Of a DNA stretch of 64,000 nucleotides, positions 36,409-45,640 are shown in pieces. How positions within the stretch are numbered: the first letter of the stretch is position 1; each line of letters begins with the position of its first letter. The DNA comes from Paramecium sonneborni (Eukaryota; Ciliophora; Oligohymenophorea; Peniculida; Parameciidae). The stretch lies in contig CAJJDN010000144.1 in the NCBI GenBank assembly GCA_905182985.1, forward strand, positions 135,389 to 199,388. Reading direction: 5' to 3'. Under the pieces are notes generated by a model. The model had not been told where the DNA came from. It saw nothing but the letters and a program-made list of their open reading frames with translations, and did not search any database. The position numbers were made by a program, and so were the translations under genes.

Positions 36409-37276
36409 TCAAATAATAATTTATATAATCATTAATACTAATTAAAATTTTAATTAAAATAGTTATCTTATACTTTTTGGGCTTAAAAAGATTGAATATG
36501 AGGGTCCAAAAGTTGAAGAAATTTAAACCTATTCCATTTAAGAAAAAGTAGTGATTAGCTGAAAGTATGCGATTTTTTTGATCACGATGTTATTGAGATC
36601 TAGCTCAGGATATTCATTGAGAAAATAAATTATTTGTAATTAATTTTACACAACTTCTTAAAGTGAGATCATATTTCTAGTAGGCTGAGAAATGAATGTC
36701 CAGCATAAATAGACAAATATATCTATGAATAGGTTGATGAGCATCTATTATTAATAGTATCTAAGTGCTCTTGCTTATGCTCTATCACTTAGACACTTAA
36801 ATTTATCCTTGTAAAATTATATAAAGAGAGATCCTTTATATGAGTAGGGTTTTCTTTCCTTAATAGCAGAAATGTTTTTTATTGATTTAGGATTTAGAAA
36901 TTTTAACAACTAGCTTAACTGTCTTGATTGATGAAAAGACAAATATTTTGAATTGTATATTGCAGCAATGAAAAAGGGAAAACCGTTTAAACTATGCCAT
37001 GAAATTTTTCCAAAGCATCGAGAATCTGATTGATAATCCATCTTTTAGTCTAATAGTTCATTTTGATATTAAAATAAGTTTATTTATAATGTACATTATA
37101 AGAAATCATTGTTACTAAGAGATAATTACATCCTTTATGACTTTTGAAAGATTCTCCTATAATTCAGATTCTTTAGCCATATTCTCGAAGTTCAAACCAT
37201 TTCTACCGGTTGACATCTCTGTTTTTACTGCAATTTTCTTATAATTAGGTAAATTCTATTAAGGTAATTGATCCAT
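36409..37276 (-). pseudogene. Broken gene: intact N-terminal ORF followed by an out-of-frame continuation
   Basis: ATG 37276 opens a 56-codon frame (LPNYKKIAVKTEMSTGRNGL, NFENMAKESELQENLSKVI) ending at TGA 37108-37106. Protein-like sequence resumes in another frame from about 37060 (YQSDSRCFGKISWHSLNGF, FFIAAIYNSKYLSFHQSRQL) and runs to TGA 36411-36409. Joining them would need an intron of about 66 nt (GTAACAATG... to ...AACTATTAG), twice the usual size here. So the gene is either broken or carries an unusual intron. In a third frame ILDALEKFHGIV also looks plausible, which makes a mutated region more likely. No family recognised. Confidence 0.4.
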
Positions 37277-37485
37277 GATAATTAAATAATTATTTTAAAT
37301 ATTAAGATTATTTTAATTTGCTTTTGCTTCATAAACTGATTTTTAATCATTTAAATAATTTCTATTAAAATATTTCTATTAAAATATTTCTATAAAAAAT
37401 TTCTATTATTTATAGAAAATTGGTTTTTACAAGTGAAAAGTTTTAACGTATATTATTATTGAAATAAATTTAATATTAATATATG

Positions 37486-37987
37486 ATGTTTTATGATGAT
37501 TAACTTTATAATCCTTAATTGGAGCTATTAGTTGGCAGATTTGAAAATAGATTTCAAATTATTAAATAGGAGTTTAAAAGAATTTTCATATGAAGTATTA
37601 ACAAAGAGATATTCCTAACAAGACTATTCTTATTATACGGAATCATAATAGTAATTGATAGGAATGCATAAAAATTAATTATCGAAAAATAAGTGATTAA
37701 TCTTTAGAGAAATTTTAAAGATAAAGAATAGAAATAAATGAATTACAGTTAGTATTAGACGAGATTATATTATTGATATCATATATTAGAATGAAATTAT
37801 AGAAAGAAAACTAAAAAATTTAAGTTAGTAATGATGACTTATTGAGCAATAAAATAAATTGAAAAGAATAGAAGAATATGTAAAAGAATAATAAGAAATA
37901 ATTAAATAGAAAAGAACATTATATGAAAAAAAGATATTGTAGCTCCTGTTAAACCAATAAATCTTTAATAATGGATAAGCTCAGAGA
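37486..37987 (+). pseudogene. Decayed coiled-coil gene fragment upstream of the UBL5 relic
   Basis: Short protein-like pieces in different frames: LYNPQLELLVGRFENRFQI, then EFSYEVLTKRYSQQDYSYYT, then NELQLVLDEIILLISYIRMK, then LKRIEEYVKEQQEIIKQKR, separated by TGAs or frame changes. They look like helical coiled-coil sequence, perhaps of a nucleoporin-like or tethering protein (weak). No intron set restores a single frame. Confidence 0.35.
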
Positions 37988-38204
37988 ATGATTTAAATTT
38001 TCGTTAATGATAGATTAGGAAAAAAAGAGAGAATTAAATGCTTTTTTTTTATAATCATTGGAGATCTTAAAAAATTGATTGCAGCTAAGATTGGTGTTAA
38101 CCTGAAAAGATTAGATTATAAAAATAACAAAGTGTTTTTAAGGATCATATAACTTTAGAAGATTATGAAATAAAACATGAAATATGTTTGGAAATGTATT
38201 ACCT
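37988..38204 (+). pseudogene. UBL5: UBL5/Hub1 ubiquitin-like protein, pseudogene
   Basis: The sequence begins [18 protein letters not shown] and continues [14 protein letters not shown], which is the highly conserved start of UBL5/Hub1, the ubiquitin-like splicing modifier (normally 73 residues). Two lesions are visible. The five residues between the Cys and IGDL, normally polar (N/T/D), are replaced by FFFII from a T-run at 38041-38050. After IGV at about 38098-38102 the frame slips by one base, because PEKIRLQ ... [14 protein letters not shown] ... LEMYY is in the next frame. The slip has no GT...AG of usable length. An essential 73-residue protein would not tolerate this, so this is a relic, presumably of a duplicated gene with an intact copy elsewhere. 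Confidence 0.75.
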
Positions 38205-38418
38205 CTAAGCAGACAGTTAAGTTTATTTTACTACTACCCAATCAGCGATCTAATCAATTAATATGATATCATTCTATATGTAAGTATTTATATTCTAATA
38301 ATTTATTAGATCATAAACATTAATTTAGTTTTGATTTGAATTCGATTCATCAATCTCCATAAATACTTAGGAATGGGTTTTACAATTCCAAGAATTATTA
38401 TGAATAAAAAGTGTTAAT

Positions 38419-39070
38419 TCATAGAAGAAATAAATGTTATTTCATAATATTAATTAACAAATGTATTAATCTAGTAATGATTATCTTTTATAGTATCTAA
38501 ATTAAATAAGAAAAAATAGAAAATACATATATATTATTTATATCCATTATAACTTCTTAGGATAGAGATCTATAAACATTGTAATAACCAACATTAGAAC
38601 AATAATAGATTACTTCATCTAATTTACCAATAAAATAATAAGTTGATATAAACTTATAATATTTACCACAATTTTTCAATAACGTTGATCTATTTACTCC
38701 AATAGCAACCTCTTTATTCTTAAATTTAACCAACTTAATTTACTAATTAAAAATCTCTAAGTGATTAATCTTAAAATAACAAATCTTTTAATCATAATAA
38801 AAGGGAATATTATAATAGGTTATTCTATAATATAATTTATCTCATACGAAAGAACTATAATTGAATATAAAGAAATTAAAAAATATATTTTATATAGTTT
38901 ACTTAAACAGTTCCTTAATAATAATCTATTACATAGGATTTAAGTAAAACTAGATTATATTAATAAAGATAATTTTAACAATAATTAAAATAATAATAAG
39001 GAGTTTCTTAAAAGATTAATATAGAAAAATCATTTTTAGAGAAACTATTCGATTGATTATATGATACCAT
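38419..39070 (-). CDS. Small membrane or secretory-pathway protein, 5' exon unresolved
   Basis: The 3' part (about 38824-38419) reads cleanly: TYYNIPFYYDQKICYFKINH, then KEVAIGVNRSTLLKNCGKYY, FISTYYFIGKLDEVIYYCSN, ending with a hydrophobic tail (YVFSIFSYLIQIL). A 23-nt intron at 38825-38847 (GTATGAG...TTATAG) fits this part. The upstream open frame from ATG 39070 (MVSYNQSNSFSKNDFSIL, SYVIDYYQGTVQVNYIKY) is coding-like but joins in the wrong phase. Either another intron or a lesion is missing from the model. No family recognised. Confidence 0.45.
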
Positions 39071-39098
39071 TATAATAACCTAATATTTCTATAATTAT

Positions 39099-39546
39099 TC
39101 ATTAGAGTGTAAATTTATTTTATACATTTCCTCCAATCGAAATTTCCACGTGAATAGGATTGATATTATTATTTTAGATTGGTACAAATTCTACTTTTGT
39201 AGCAGTTTTCTTTTTTTTATTTTTAGATTTCTTAGGTTTTGATTAAGCTCTATAAGTAAAAACTATTGTTTTAGCTGTGGCATATTTCAAATTTAATTAT
39301 TGAGCTGCCTTATTTTAAAATCAATATTGCTACTTAGTTTATTTTAACACCCTACTATATTACTAACTTAAGTAATTATGATTTAAGATTCTCAGGAACT
39401 TTTTGATAATTTCTTACTTTTTTAATAGCACTTTTCACTTATTTCTAGCTTTCTTATTATCTTGATGACTATTCTTAATCATCAGCTTAAAGTTCTTCAT
39501 TATTTTCTTGATCTTAACTTTATTCTTATTAAGATTATGATGACAT
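39099..39546 (-). CDS. Small HTH-like, basic DNA-binding protein
   Basis: 140 residues, one 25-nt intron, 39309-39333. The first 40 residues are Ser/Gln/Glu/Asp-rich (MSSQSQQEQSQDQENNEEL). Residues about 45-90 read KVRNYQKVPENLKSQLLKLV, IQQGVKINQAAQQLNLKYAT and AKTIVFTYRAQSKPKKSKNK: three helices with the pattern of a helix-turn-helix, in which K-Y-A-T-A-K-T-I-V is the recognition-helix position. A Lys-rich linker (KKSKNKKKKTATK) follows. Small HTH proteins with a similar L-x-Y-x-T-A-K-T-I motif are, to my memory, common in ciliates. A chromatin or transposase-derived regulator is possible. The N-terminal half is repeated at 40570-40700 because of the assembly duplication. Confidence 0.72.
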
Positions 39547-40153
39547 TTATATAAAAAAATATTTAATTATCAAAATCAAGCATCATTTCTACTATCATAA
39601 TTATCCTTTGTATATTATCATCCATTTAATTGTTTTTATATCCTTATAATTAATCTCTTAAATTGACTCCTTTTTAAGGATTCAATTGTTAAATAAACTG
39701 AAATATAAAGTAATTCTCCATATACATTATAATTTTCATTCACTGATAATTTTGATTAAGTTTAAGATTTTTGTTAATCAAAAAAAATAGATTCATACTC
39801 AGTTTCGACTATTTGATGTAGATTATGATTGATTTTGTTAAAACTGATAACGAACCCACTCTATTCAAATTTAATTTTTCTGATTATTTCATTTTCATTT
39901 TCTCACCTTCTACGTTATTCTCATATTATCTTGATTACATTTACTTCTTCACTAAGTAATTATTTCTCACTCATAATAATAAAATTAATTAAATTGAAAT
40001 AAATCAAAAGGCCTTTCATATATTCCTTTGATAAATTTTATAAAAATTTTAACTGCAAAAAGATTTTATTTTCTTTAATCCAAGGCAAATTCATTTATTT
40101 CAATAGTAATAATGACAGTATAATTCAAGAAACTATTAGATCTATTTATTATC
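39416..40153. repeat. Direct duplicate, left copy (gap 2)
   Basis: 738 bp that appear identical to 40570-41307 at an offset of 1,154 bp, ending at the N run. Most likely an unmerged contig overlap. Confidence 0.9.
39618..39974 (-). CDS. Small ORF of unknown function with unresolved N-terminus
   Basis: From about 39880 to TGA 39620-39618 the minus strand encodes a coding-like frame (IKFEQSGFVISFNKINHNLH, QIVETEYESIFFDQ, NVYGELLYISVYLTIESLK). ATG 39974 (MSEKQLLSEEVNVIK) is in the same frame, but two TGAs (about 39923 and 39905) lie between. The second is removed by an in-phase 27-nt intron (GTGAGAAAATG...AATCAG); no suitable intron removes the first. The start may be wrong or the gene may be damaged. 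The same sequence occurs at 40772-41128. Confidence 0.4.
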
Positions 40154-40569
40154 NNNNNNNNNNNNNNNNNNNNNNNNNNNNNNNNNNNNNNNNNNNNNNN
40201 NNNNNNNNNNNNNNNNNNNNNNNNNNNNNNNNNNNNNNNNNNNNNNNNNNNNNNNNNNNNNNNNNNNNNNNNNNNNNNNNNNNNNNNNNNNNNNNNNNNN
40301 NNNNNNNNNNNNNNNNNNNNNNNNNNNNNNNNNNNNNNNNNNNNNNNNNNNNNNNNNNNNNNNNNNNNNNNNNNNNNNNNNNNNNNNNNNNNNNNNNNNN
40401 NNNNNNNNNNNNNNNNNNNNNNNNNNNNNNNNNNNNNNNNNNNNNNNNNNNNNNNNNNNNNNNNNNNNNNNNNNNNNNNNNNNNNNNNNNNNNNNNNNNN
40501 NNNNNNNNNNNNNNNNNNNNNNNNNNNNNNNNNNNNNNNNNNNNNNNNNNNNNNNNNNNNNNNNNNNNN
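40154..40569. other. Assembly gap, 416 N
   Basis: 416 N between two apparently identical 738-bp flanks; 738 + 416 = 1,154 bp, the same sum as at gap 1. Confidence 0.99.
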
Positions 40570-41307
40570 ACTTTTTTAATAGCACTTTTCACTTATTTCT
40601 AGCTTTCTTATTATCTTGATGACTATTCTTAATCATCAGCTTAAAGTTCTTCATTATTTTCTTGATCTTAACTTTATTCTTATTAAGATTATGATGACAT
40701 TTATATAAAAAAATATTTAATTATCAAAATCAAGCATCATTTCTACTATCATAATTATCCTTTGTATATTATCATCCATTTAATTGTTTTTATATCCTTA
40801 TAATTAATCTCTTAAATTGACTCCTTTTTAAGGATTCAATTGTTAAATAAACTGAAATATAAAGTAATTCTCCATATACATTATAATTTTCATTCACTGA
40901 TAATTTTGATTAAGTTTAAGATTTTTGTTAATCAAAAAAAATAGATTCATACTCAGTTTCGACTATTTGATGTAGATTATGATTGATTTTGTTAAAACTG
41001 ATAACGAACCCACTCTATTCAAATTTAATTTTTCTGATTATTTCATTTTCATTTTCTCACCTTCTACGTTATTCTCATATTATCTTGATTACATTTACTT
41101 CTTCACTAAGTAATTATTTCTCACTCATAATAATAAAATTAATTAAATTGAAATAAATCAAAAGGCCTTTCATATATTCCTTTGATAAATTTTATAAAAA
41201 TTTTAACTGCAAAAAGATTTTATTTTCTTTAATCCAAGGCAAATTCATTTATTTCAATAGTAATAATGACAGTATAATTCAAGAAACTATTAGATCTATT
41301 TATTATC
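40570..41307. repeat. Direct duplicate, right copy (gap 2)
   Basis: Second copy of 39416-40153. It contains the 5' end of the HTH-like gene (start codon at 40700, truncated at the gap) and a full second copy of the small ORF (40772-41128). Confidence 0.9.
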
Positions 41308-41562
41308 AAACCAACTAGAAATAATGAATATTTAATATATTTTGACATTATTATCTTTTACAATCATATTTTCATTATTAAAATAATTAATTGATTCTAT
41401 GATAAAGAGAATTTTATTGTATTCGAAAAATTGAAGTTTGATAATTTAGGTATGAAAATAGATTTGATTATAAACTATTGATCACTTTCCTTTTTCTTAT
41501 TTCAAATATTTTATGTTAATCAAAATTTTTGATCAATAGTCTTTTAAAAATAATTATTTTAA

Positions 41563-41920
41563 ATGATAAAATTCTTACTTTTTATATTCTCATTATTAAG
41601 TATTTTTCAAAAGTTGGAGATTATACAAATGCATATTGTGGAAACTAATTAAAAGCTTGAAGAATGGAAGAGATTATAATAAGATTGCTGTAAAATGTGT
41701 TAATTAATTTAAATAATATGTCCATCAAGCACAAATAATTGGTGTATGTAAAAGAATTGAAGCTGAATATCGAGATGTATGATTTTTTTTTATCCTTAGT
41801 ATACTTACTCTATGAGTATTAATTCAGCTATAAAAAGTTTTAACAGTTGCAGAAAAAGTACTTTATGAAGAGAGTATTAGAATAGATGAGATTATTTAGT
41901 CATATTGAATATTAATTCGT
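41563..41920 (+). pseudogene. Small secreted protein gene, apparently frameshifted
   Basis: Begins with a convincing signal peptide, MIKFLLFIFSLLSIF. Protein-like sequence then continues one frame over (SKVGDYTNAYCGNQLKA) and then a further frame over (NGRDYNKIAVKCVNQFKQYV, HQAQIIGVCKRIEAEYRD), with a 23-nt intron-like element (GTATGATTTTTTTTTATCCTTAG) at about 41774-41796. The two frame changes are single-base and lie next to A- or T-runs. Conserved Cys residues suggest a small disulfide-rich secreted protein. Either it is a pseudogene or the runs contain sequencing errors. Confidence 0.4.
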
Positions 41921-41927
41921 TTTTATT

Positions 41928-42176
41928 ATGAAAAAAATCATCATTCTAATAATAATGCTAGCAATGGCTTTAGCAGATGTTACATGTCTCTAAGAGAAGT
42001 GCAAAACAGAATTTTACAATTGCAATAGAGATAAAACTTGGTATTCATATTTTTTATTAAGTCATGATTATATTGCAGATTGCTCTTGGTAATTTGTTGG
42101 AAACTTGGGTTTTGAAAAAAATTAACATTAAAGAGCCAAAGATAGTGTAAAATATAGTTTATAACTTTAAGTATGA
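41928..42176 (+). CDS. Small secreted Cys-containing protein
   Basis: 82 residues: signal peptide MKKIIILIIMLAMALA with a likely cleavage before DVTCLQEKCKTEFYNCNRD, then C-containing IADCSWQFVGNLGFEKN. A 21-nt in-phase GT...AAG element (GTATTCATATTTTTTATTAAG) could be an intron that would create a further Cys (DKTC-HDY). A 20-nt element at 42171-42190 could extend the frame to about 42303 (AQEYLKLKYYKNVELKIVKE). Both are uncertain. Family unknown; it is next to another small secreted-type gene. Confidence 0.55.
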
Positions 42177-42919
42177 AATTTGCTTGAAAGGCTCAAGAAT
42201 ATCTAAAGCTTAAATATTATAAGAATGTAGAGTTAAAAATTGTTAAGGAACAGTCATTAAATTCTGAATTATATATTAATATATAGAATATTGTTATTTG
42301 ATTTATTGTTAAAATGTATGGTCTTTTTAAAATATTACAATTCTAATTTGTATATTCATTGAATATTCTAGCTTTTATTATTTTTAGGATCATTATACTT
42401 AATTAAAAGAATATCATTAAAACAGATTCTATACCTTCTCTCAAGATTTTCTTTTTATACTTCCTTTTATAAATTTTCGATTTAAATTACATTATAGTAA
42501 AAAGCAAAGAATATTTTTAAGGAAAATAATTGAATTTAATCCATTATTGATATTTCAACTTAGTTTTATTAAGAGAATCATATAATATGTAATAAAAAAG
42601 GAAGATTCAGATTTGAACTCAAATAATAATGAGAGTAATAAATTACTTTAATCAGAAAATATTTTTTAGAAAATAAAAATATATTTAATATTTTTAATGG
42701 TTTAAAGAAAAAAATAAATTTTTAATAAATAAAGCAGAGAGTAAAAATAAATAATTGAATATTAATACAATTGAACTAAAAAAAAGATTAATTAATTTGA
42801 AGTAAAAAATCATATTCATAATTAATGAAGACTATTTTTCCTTGAATTGTAAAATAAATATAATGGTTAACTTTATTTTAAATATTGTAAAATTGAAAAG
42901 CAGATAAATAGAATGAATA
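42177..42919. other. Intergenic, about 700 bp
   Basis: Apart from a possible C-terminal extension of the preceding gene up to about 42303, nothing was recognised; very A-rich toward 42900. Confidence 0.4.
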
Positions 42920-43405
42920 ATGGATAATTTTGAAAGAAAAATAATTATATAATAATAATATTAATTAATGGATAATTGAGAGGAGAAAGAGGAATAATTA
43001 GAGAAAGAGGAATATAAGTTGAAGAATAGGATGAAAAGTAGAGAGAGGACTTAAATAAAAATTAAAAAAGGAATCAGAAAAAAAAGAAAAGAAGAAAAAG
43101 TTAAAAGAGTAGAATTAAGAGATGATTTAGTAATTTGAGGTAGAGAGATAAAAGCAAAATTGAATATTAGTGATAGTGAATAAACAGATGTTGAAATAGC
43201 ATGGTGCATAAAGCAAATAAAATTATGATTGATATAAAAATTGAGTCCTGAAGAGCGTAATAAAATAATGGATTGTTGAATTGTAATAATATCTATGTCG
43301 ATGATTGAGTTATTAGAAAGTGAGAAAGTAGCATTAGTAAAGAAGAGAATGGCAACGAAGTCTAGTTTTGAAGATTATAGAAAACTAATGAAATAATATA
43401 AATGA
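42920..43405 (+). pseudogene. 162-codon frame interrupted by four TGAs (internal TGAs at Trp-like positions)
   Basis: One uninterrupted frame without indels from ATG 42920 to TGA 43403-43405, with TGAs at 42977, 43136, 43226 and 43277. The first precedes another possible start (ATG 43031) and may be upstream of the gene. The other three lie inside protein-like sequence: LRDDLVI-TGA-GREIKAKLN, CIKQIKL-TGA-LIQKLSPEER, NKIMDC-TGA-IVIISMSM. Only the 43136 TGA could be removed by an in-phase GT...AG element (18 nt). The N-terminal third is strongly basic (KKGIRKKRKEEKVKR), the rest is helical and ends FEDYRKLMKQYK. Either Trp codons mutated to TGA in a relic gene, or unusual decoding. The copy is at 44157-44642. 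Family unknown. Confidence 0.55.
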
Positions 43406-43433
43406 ATTAATAATTATTAATTTTGGTTATAAT

Positions 43434-43794
43434 ATGTTTAGATATGGTTTAGTAGGAAACATTGCGACTTATGGTGGCATAGTAGCAATATTTGGTTATG
43501 TAGGTATGATTTTGTAATAAAATGAAAGGATATGAATTAAATAATATAGTAGAAATGTCTCCAAAAATAGACGATGAAGTACTGTGAAATAGATGATTAT
43601 AGTTAGCATCTGAAGTATTGAATACAAGCAGATCTCCAAATATATCAATAGATGCAAAGACAGATATGAGAAGAGCTGCAGCTAAATAAATTTTATAGGA
43701 TTATCAACGTAAGAAGAAGGGTTAAGTTGAGGTATTTGAATAGATTGAATAAAAACAATAAAGAAAGCCTTAATCTAATGAAGCAGATATTTGA
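43434..43794 (+). CDS. Small one-TM protein, probably mitochondrial
   Basis: 103 residues; introns 43504-43528 (25 nt) and 43579-43602 (24 nt, GTACTG...TTATAG). The N-terminal MFRYGLVGNIATYGGIVAIF, GYVGYELN is a short membrane segment directly at the N-terminus, followed by a soluble part: VEMSPKIDDELASEVLNTSR, TDMRRAAAKQILQDYQRKKK and a Gln/Glu-rich tail. The size and the N-terminal anchor are typical of small inner-membrane respiratory or assembly proteins; not identified. Starts 29 bp after the preceding frame. A second copy is at 44671-45031. Confidence 0.7.
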
Positions 43795-43808
43795 TTAATT
43801 TATTTAAT

Positions 43809-44111
43809 ATGAGTTATCTATATTTTGGTACACTCCCTTCTTCAGTGCCACCTGTCTTTGGTATGACATTTTGATTATCTAGACACAACTCCATGCTTAA
43901 AATAAATGCATGATTATGAAGACTGTGCTTTCGAGTAAATATTTCTATTTATTTCTAATAGATCAAATACTAAATAAATGGAAATCATTCATCCAAGTTG
44001 GCCTTCAATGTGGCCAAGAATGCTAACTGATGGCAAGTCTATTGTAATTATATTCCATTAATACATTAGGATTTTGGACATACACCTATGCATTAAGATA
44101 GTTCAACTCAT
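43809..44111 (+). CDS. Twin-CX9C protein, truncated duplicate copy
   Basis: The 5' part of the gene described at 45046-45542, cut at the N at 44112 and identical over the overlap. It should be counted as the same gene. Confidence 0.8.
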
Positions 44112-44112
44112 N
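44112..44112. other. Single N at contig join
   Basis: One undetermined base exactly at the boundary of two 1,236-bp direct duplicates. Confidence 0.95.
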
Positions 44113-44156
44113 TTTTAAATATTGTAAAATTGAAAAGCAGATAAATAGAATGAATA

Positions 44157-44642
44157 ATGGATAATTTTGAAAGAAAAATAATTATATAATAATAATATTA
44201 ATTAATGGATAATTGAGAGGAGAAAGAGGAATAATTAGAGAAAGAGGAATATAAGTTGAAGAATAGGATGAAAAGTAGAGAGAGGACTTAAATAAAAATT
44301 AAAAAAGGAATCAGAAAAAAAAGAAAAGAAGAAAAAGTTAAAAGAGTAGAATTAAGAGATGATTTAGTAATTTGAGGTAGAGAGATAAAAGCAAAATTGA
44401 ATATTAGTGATAGTGAATAAACAGATGTTGAAATAGCATGGTGCATAAAGCAAATAAAATTATGATTGATATAAAAATTGAGTCCTGAAGAGCGTAATAA
44501 AATAATGGATTGTTGAATTGTAATAATATCTATGTCGATGATTGAGTTATTAGAAAGTGAGAAAGTAGCATTAGTAAAGAAGAGAATGGCAACGAAGTCT
44601 AGTTTTGAAGATTATAGAAAACTAATGAAATAATATAAATGA
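44157..44642 (+). pseudogene. Second copy of the TGA-bearing frame
   Basis: Identical to 42920-43405, including all four internal TGAs at the equivalent positions (44214, 44373, 44463, 44514). Part of the assembly duplicate, so it is not independent evidence. Confidence 0.5.
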
Positions 44643-44670
44643 ATTAATAATTATTAATTTTGGTTATAAT

Positions 44671-45031
44671 ATGTTTAGATATGGTTTAGTAGGAAACATT
44701 GCGACTTATGGTGGCATAGTAGCAATATTTGGTTATGTAGGTATGATTTTGTAATAAAATGAAAGGATATGAATTAAATAATATAGTAGAAATGTCTCCA
44801 AAAATAGACGATGAAGTACTGTGAAATAGATGATTATAGTTAGCATCTGAAGTATTGAATACAAGCAGATCTCCAAATATATCAATAGATGCAAAGACAG
44901 ATATGAGAAGAGCTGCAGCTAAATAAATTTTATAGGATTATCAACGTAAGAAGAAGGGTTAAGTTGAGGTATTTGAATAGATTGAATAAAAACAATAAAG
45001 AAAGCCTTAATCTAATGAAGCAGATATTTGA
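44671..45031 (+). CDS. Second copy of the small one-TM protein gene
   Basis: Identical to 43434-43794, with introns at 44741-44765 and 44816-44839. Part of the assembly duplicate. Confidence 0.65.
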
Positions 45032-45045
45032 TTAATTTATTTAAT

Positions 45046-45542
45046 ATGAGTTATCTATATTTTGGTACACTCCCTTCTTCAGTGCCACCTGTCTTTGGTA
45101 TGACATTTTGATTATCTAGACACAACTCCATGCTTAAAATAAATGCATGATTATGAAGACTGTGCTTTCGAGTAAATATTTCTATTTATTTCTAATAGAT
45201 CAAATACTAAATAAATGGAAATCATTCATCCAAGTTGGCCTTCAATGTGGCCAAGAATGCTAACTGATGGCAAGTCTATTGTAATTATATTCCATTAATA
45301 CATTAGGATTTTGGACATACACCTATGCATTAAGATAGTTCAACTCATTATACATAGTATCTACTTATTATTATACTGTTAGTATGCGACCATTAACAAA
45401 AAAAATCAAGCATTATTTATGGGAATGTGAGGAGGAAAGATTTGTTTATAAGGCTTGTTTAAGAAAATTAATTAGTCTCAAAAGAACAGATAAACATACA
45501 AGTTGGGATACAGCATCAGTTAGTAACTTAAGTCTGGTGTGA
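45046..45542 (+). CDS. Twin-CX9C (CHCH-type) mitochondrial protein
   Basis: 131 residues in five exons; introns 45098-45119 (22 nt), 45172-45198 (27 nt), 45281-45306 (26 nt) and 45357-45382 (26 nt). They remove three TGAs that would otherwise interrupt the frame. Two C-x9-C motifs are visible, CLKQMHDYEDC near residue 22 and CEEERFVYKAC near residue 93. This is the signature of small proteins oxidised by Mia40 in the intermembrane space, found among complex I subunits and respiratory assembly factors. Spacing between the motifs is longer than in most CHCH proteins. The segment EIIHPSWPSMWPRMLTDGKS between them is Pro/Trp-rich. The exact subunit is not identified. Confidence 0.78.
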
Positions 45543-45640
45543 TTTATTCAATAAAACAAATAATAAAAACAAAATTTAACATAGCCATTTAGAAATATAC
45601 ATAATAAATAAATCTTTTTTATTTTTCCAACTCTTTCTCT

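Larger units (their letters stand above)
42876..44111. repeat. Direct duplicate, left copy (single-N junction)
   Basis: 1,236 bp apparently identical to 44113-45348, offset 1,237 bp, separated by one N at 44112. Contains the TGA-bearing ORF, the small one-TM gene and the 5' part of the twin-CX9C gene. Confidence 0.9.
44113..45348. repeat. Direct duplicate, right copy (single-N junction)
   Basis: Second copy of 42876-44111. The sequence after it continues the twin-CX9C gene, so this copy is the one joined to the downstream genes. Confidence 0.9.

Noticed and set aside
40142..40592. ORFs through the 416-N gap
   Set aside because: Artefacts of the undetermined bases.
43579..43602. Two TGAs at this site first read as Trp codons in a VL-NR-LQ context
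   Set aside because: A canonical 24-nt intron (GTACTG...TTATAG) removes both in phase and leaves a good protein, so recoding is not needed here.
43861..43961. TGAs in the twin-CX9C gene as evidence for UGA = Trp
   Set aside because: Introns of 22 and 27 nt remove them and create the two Cys motifs.
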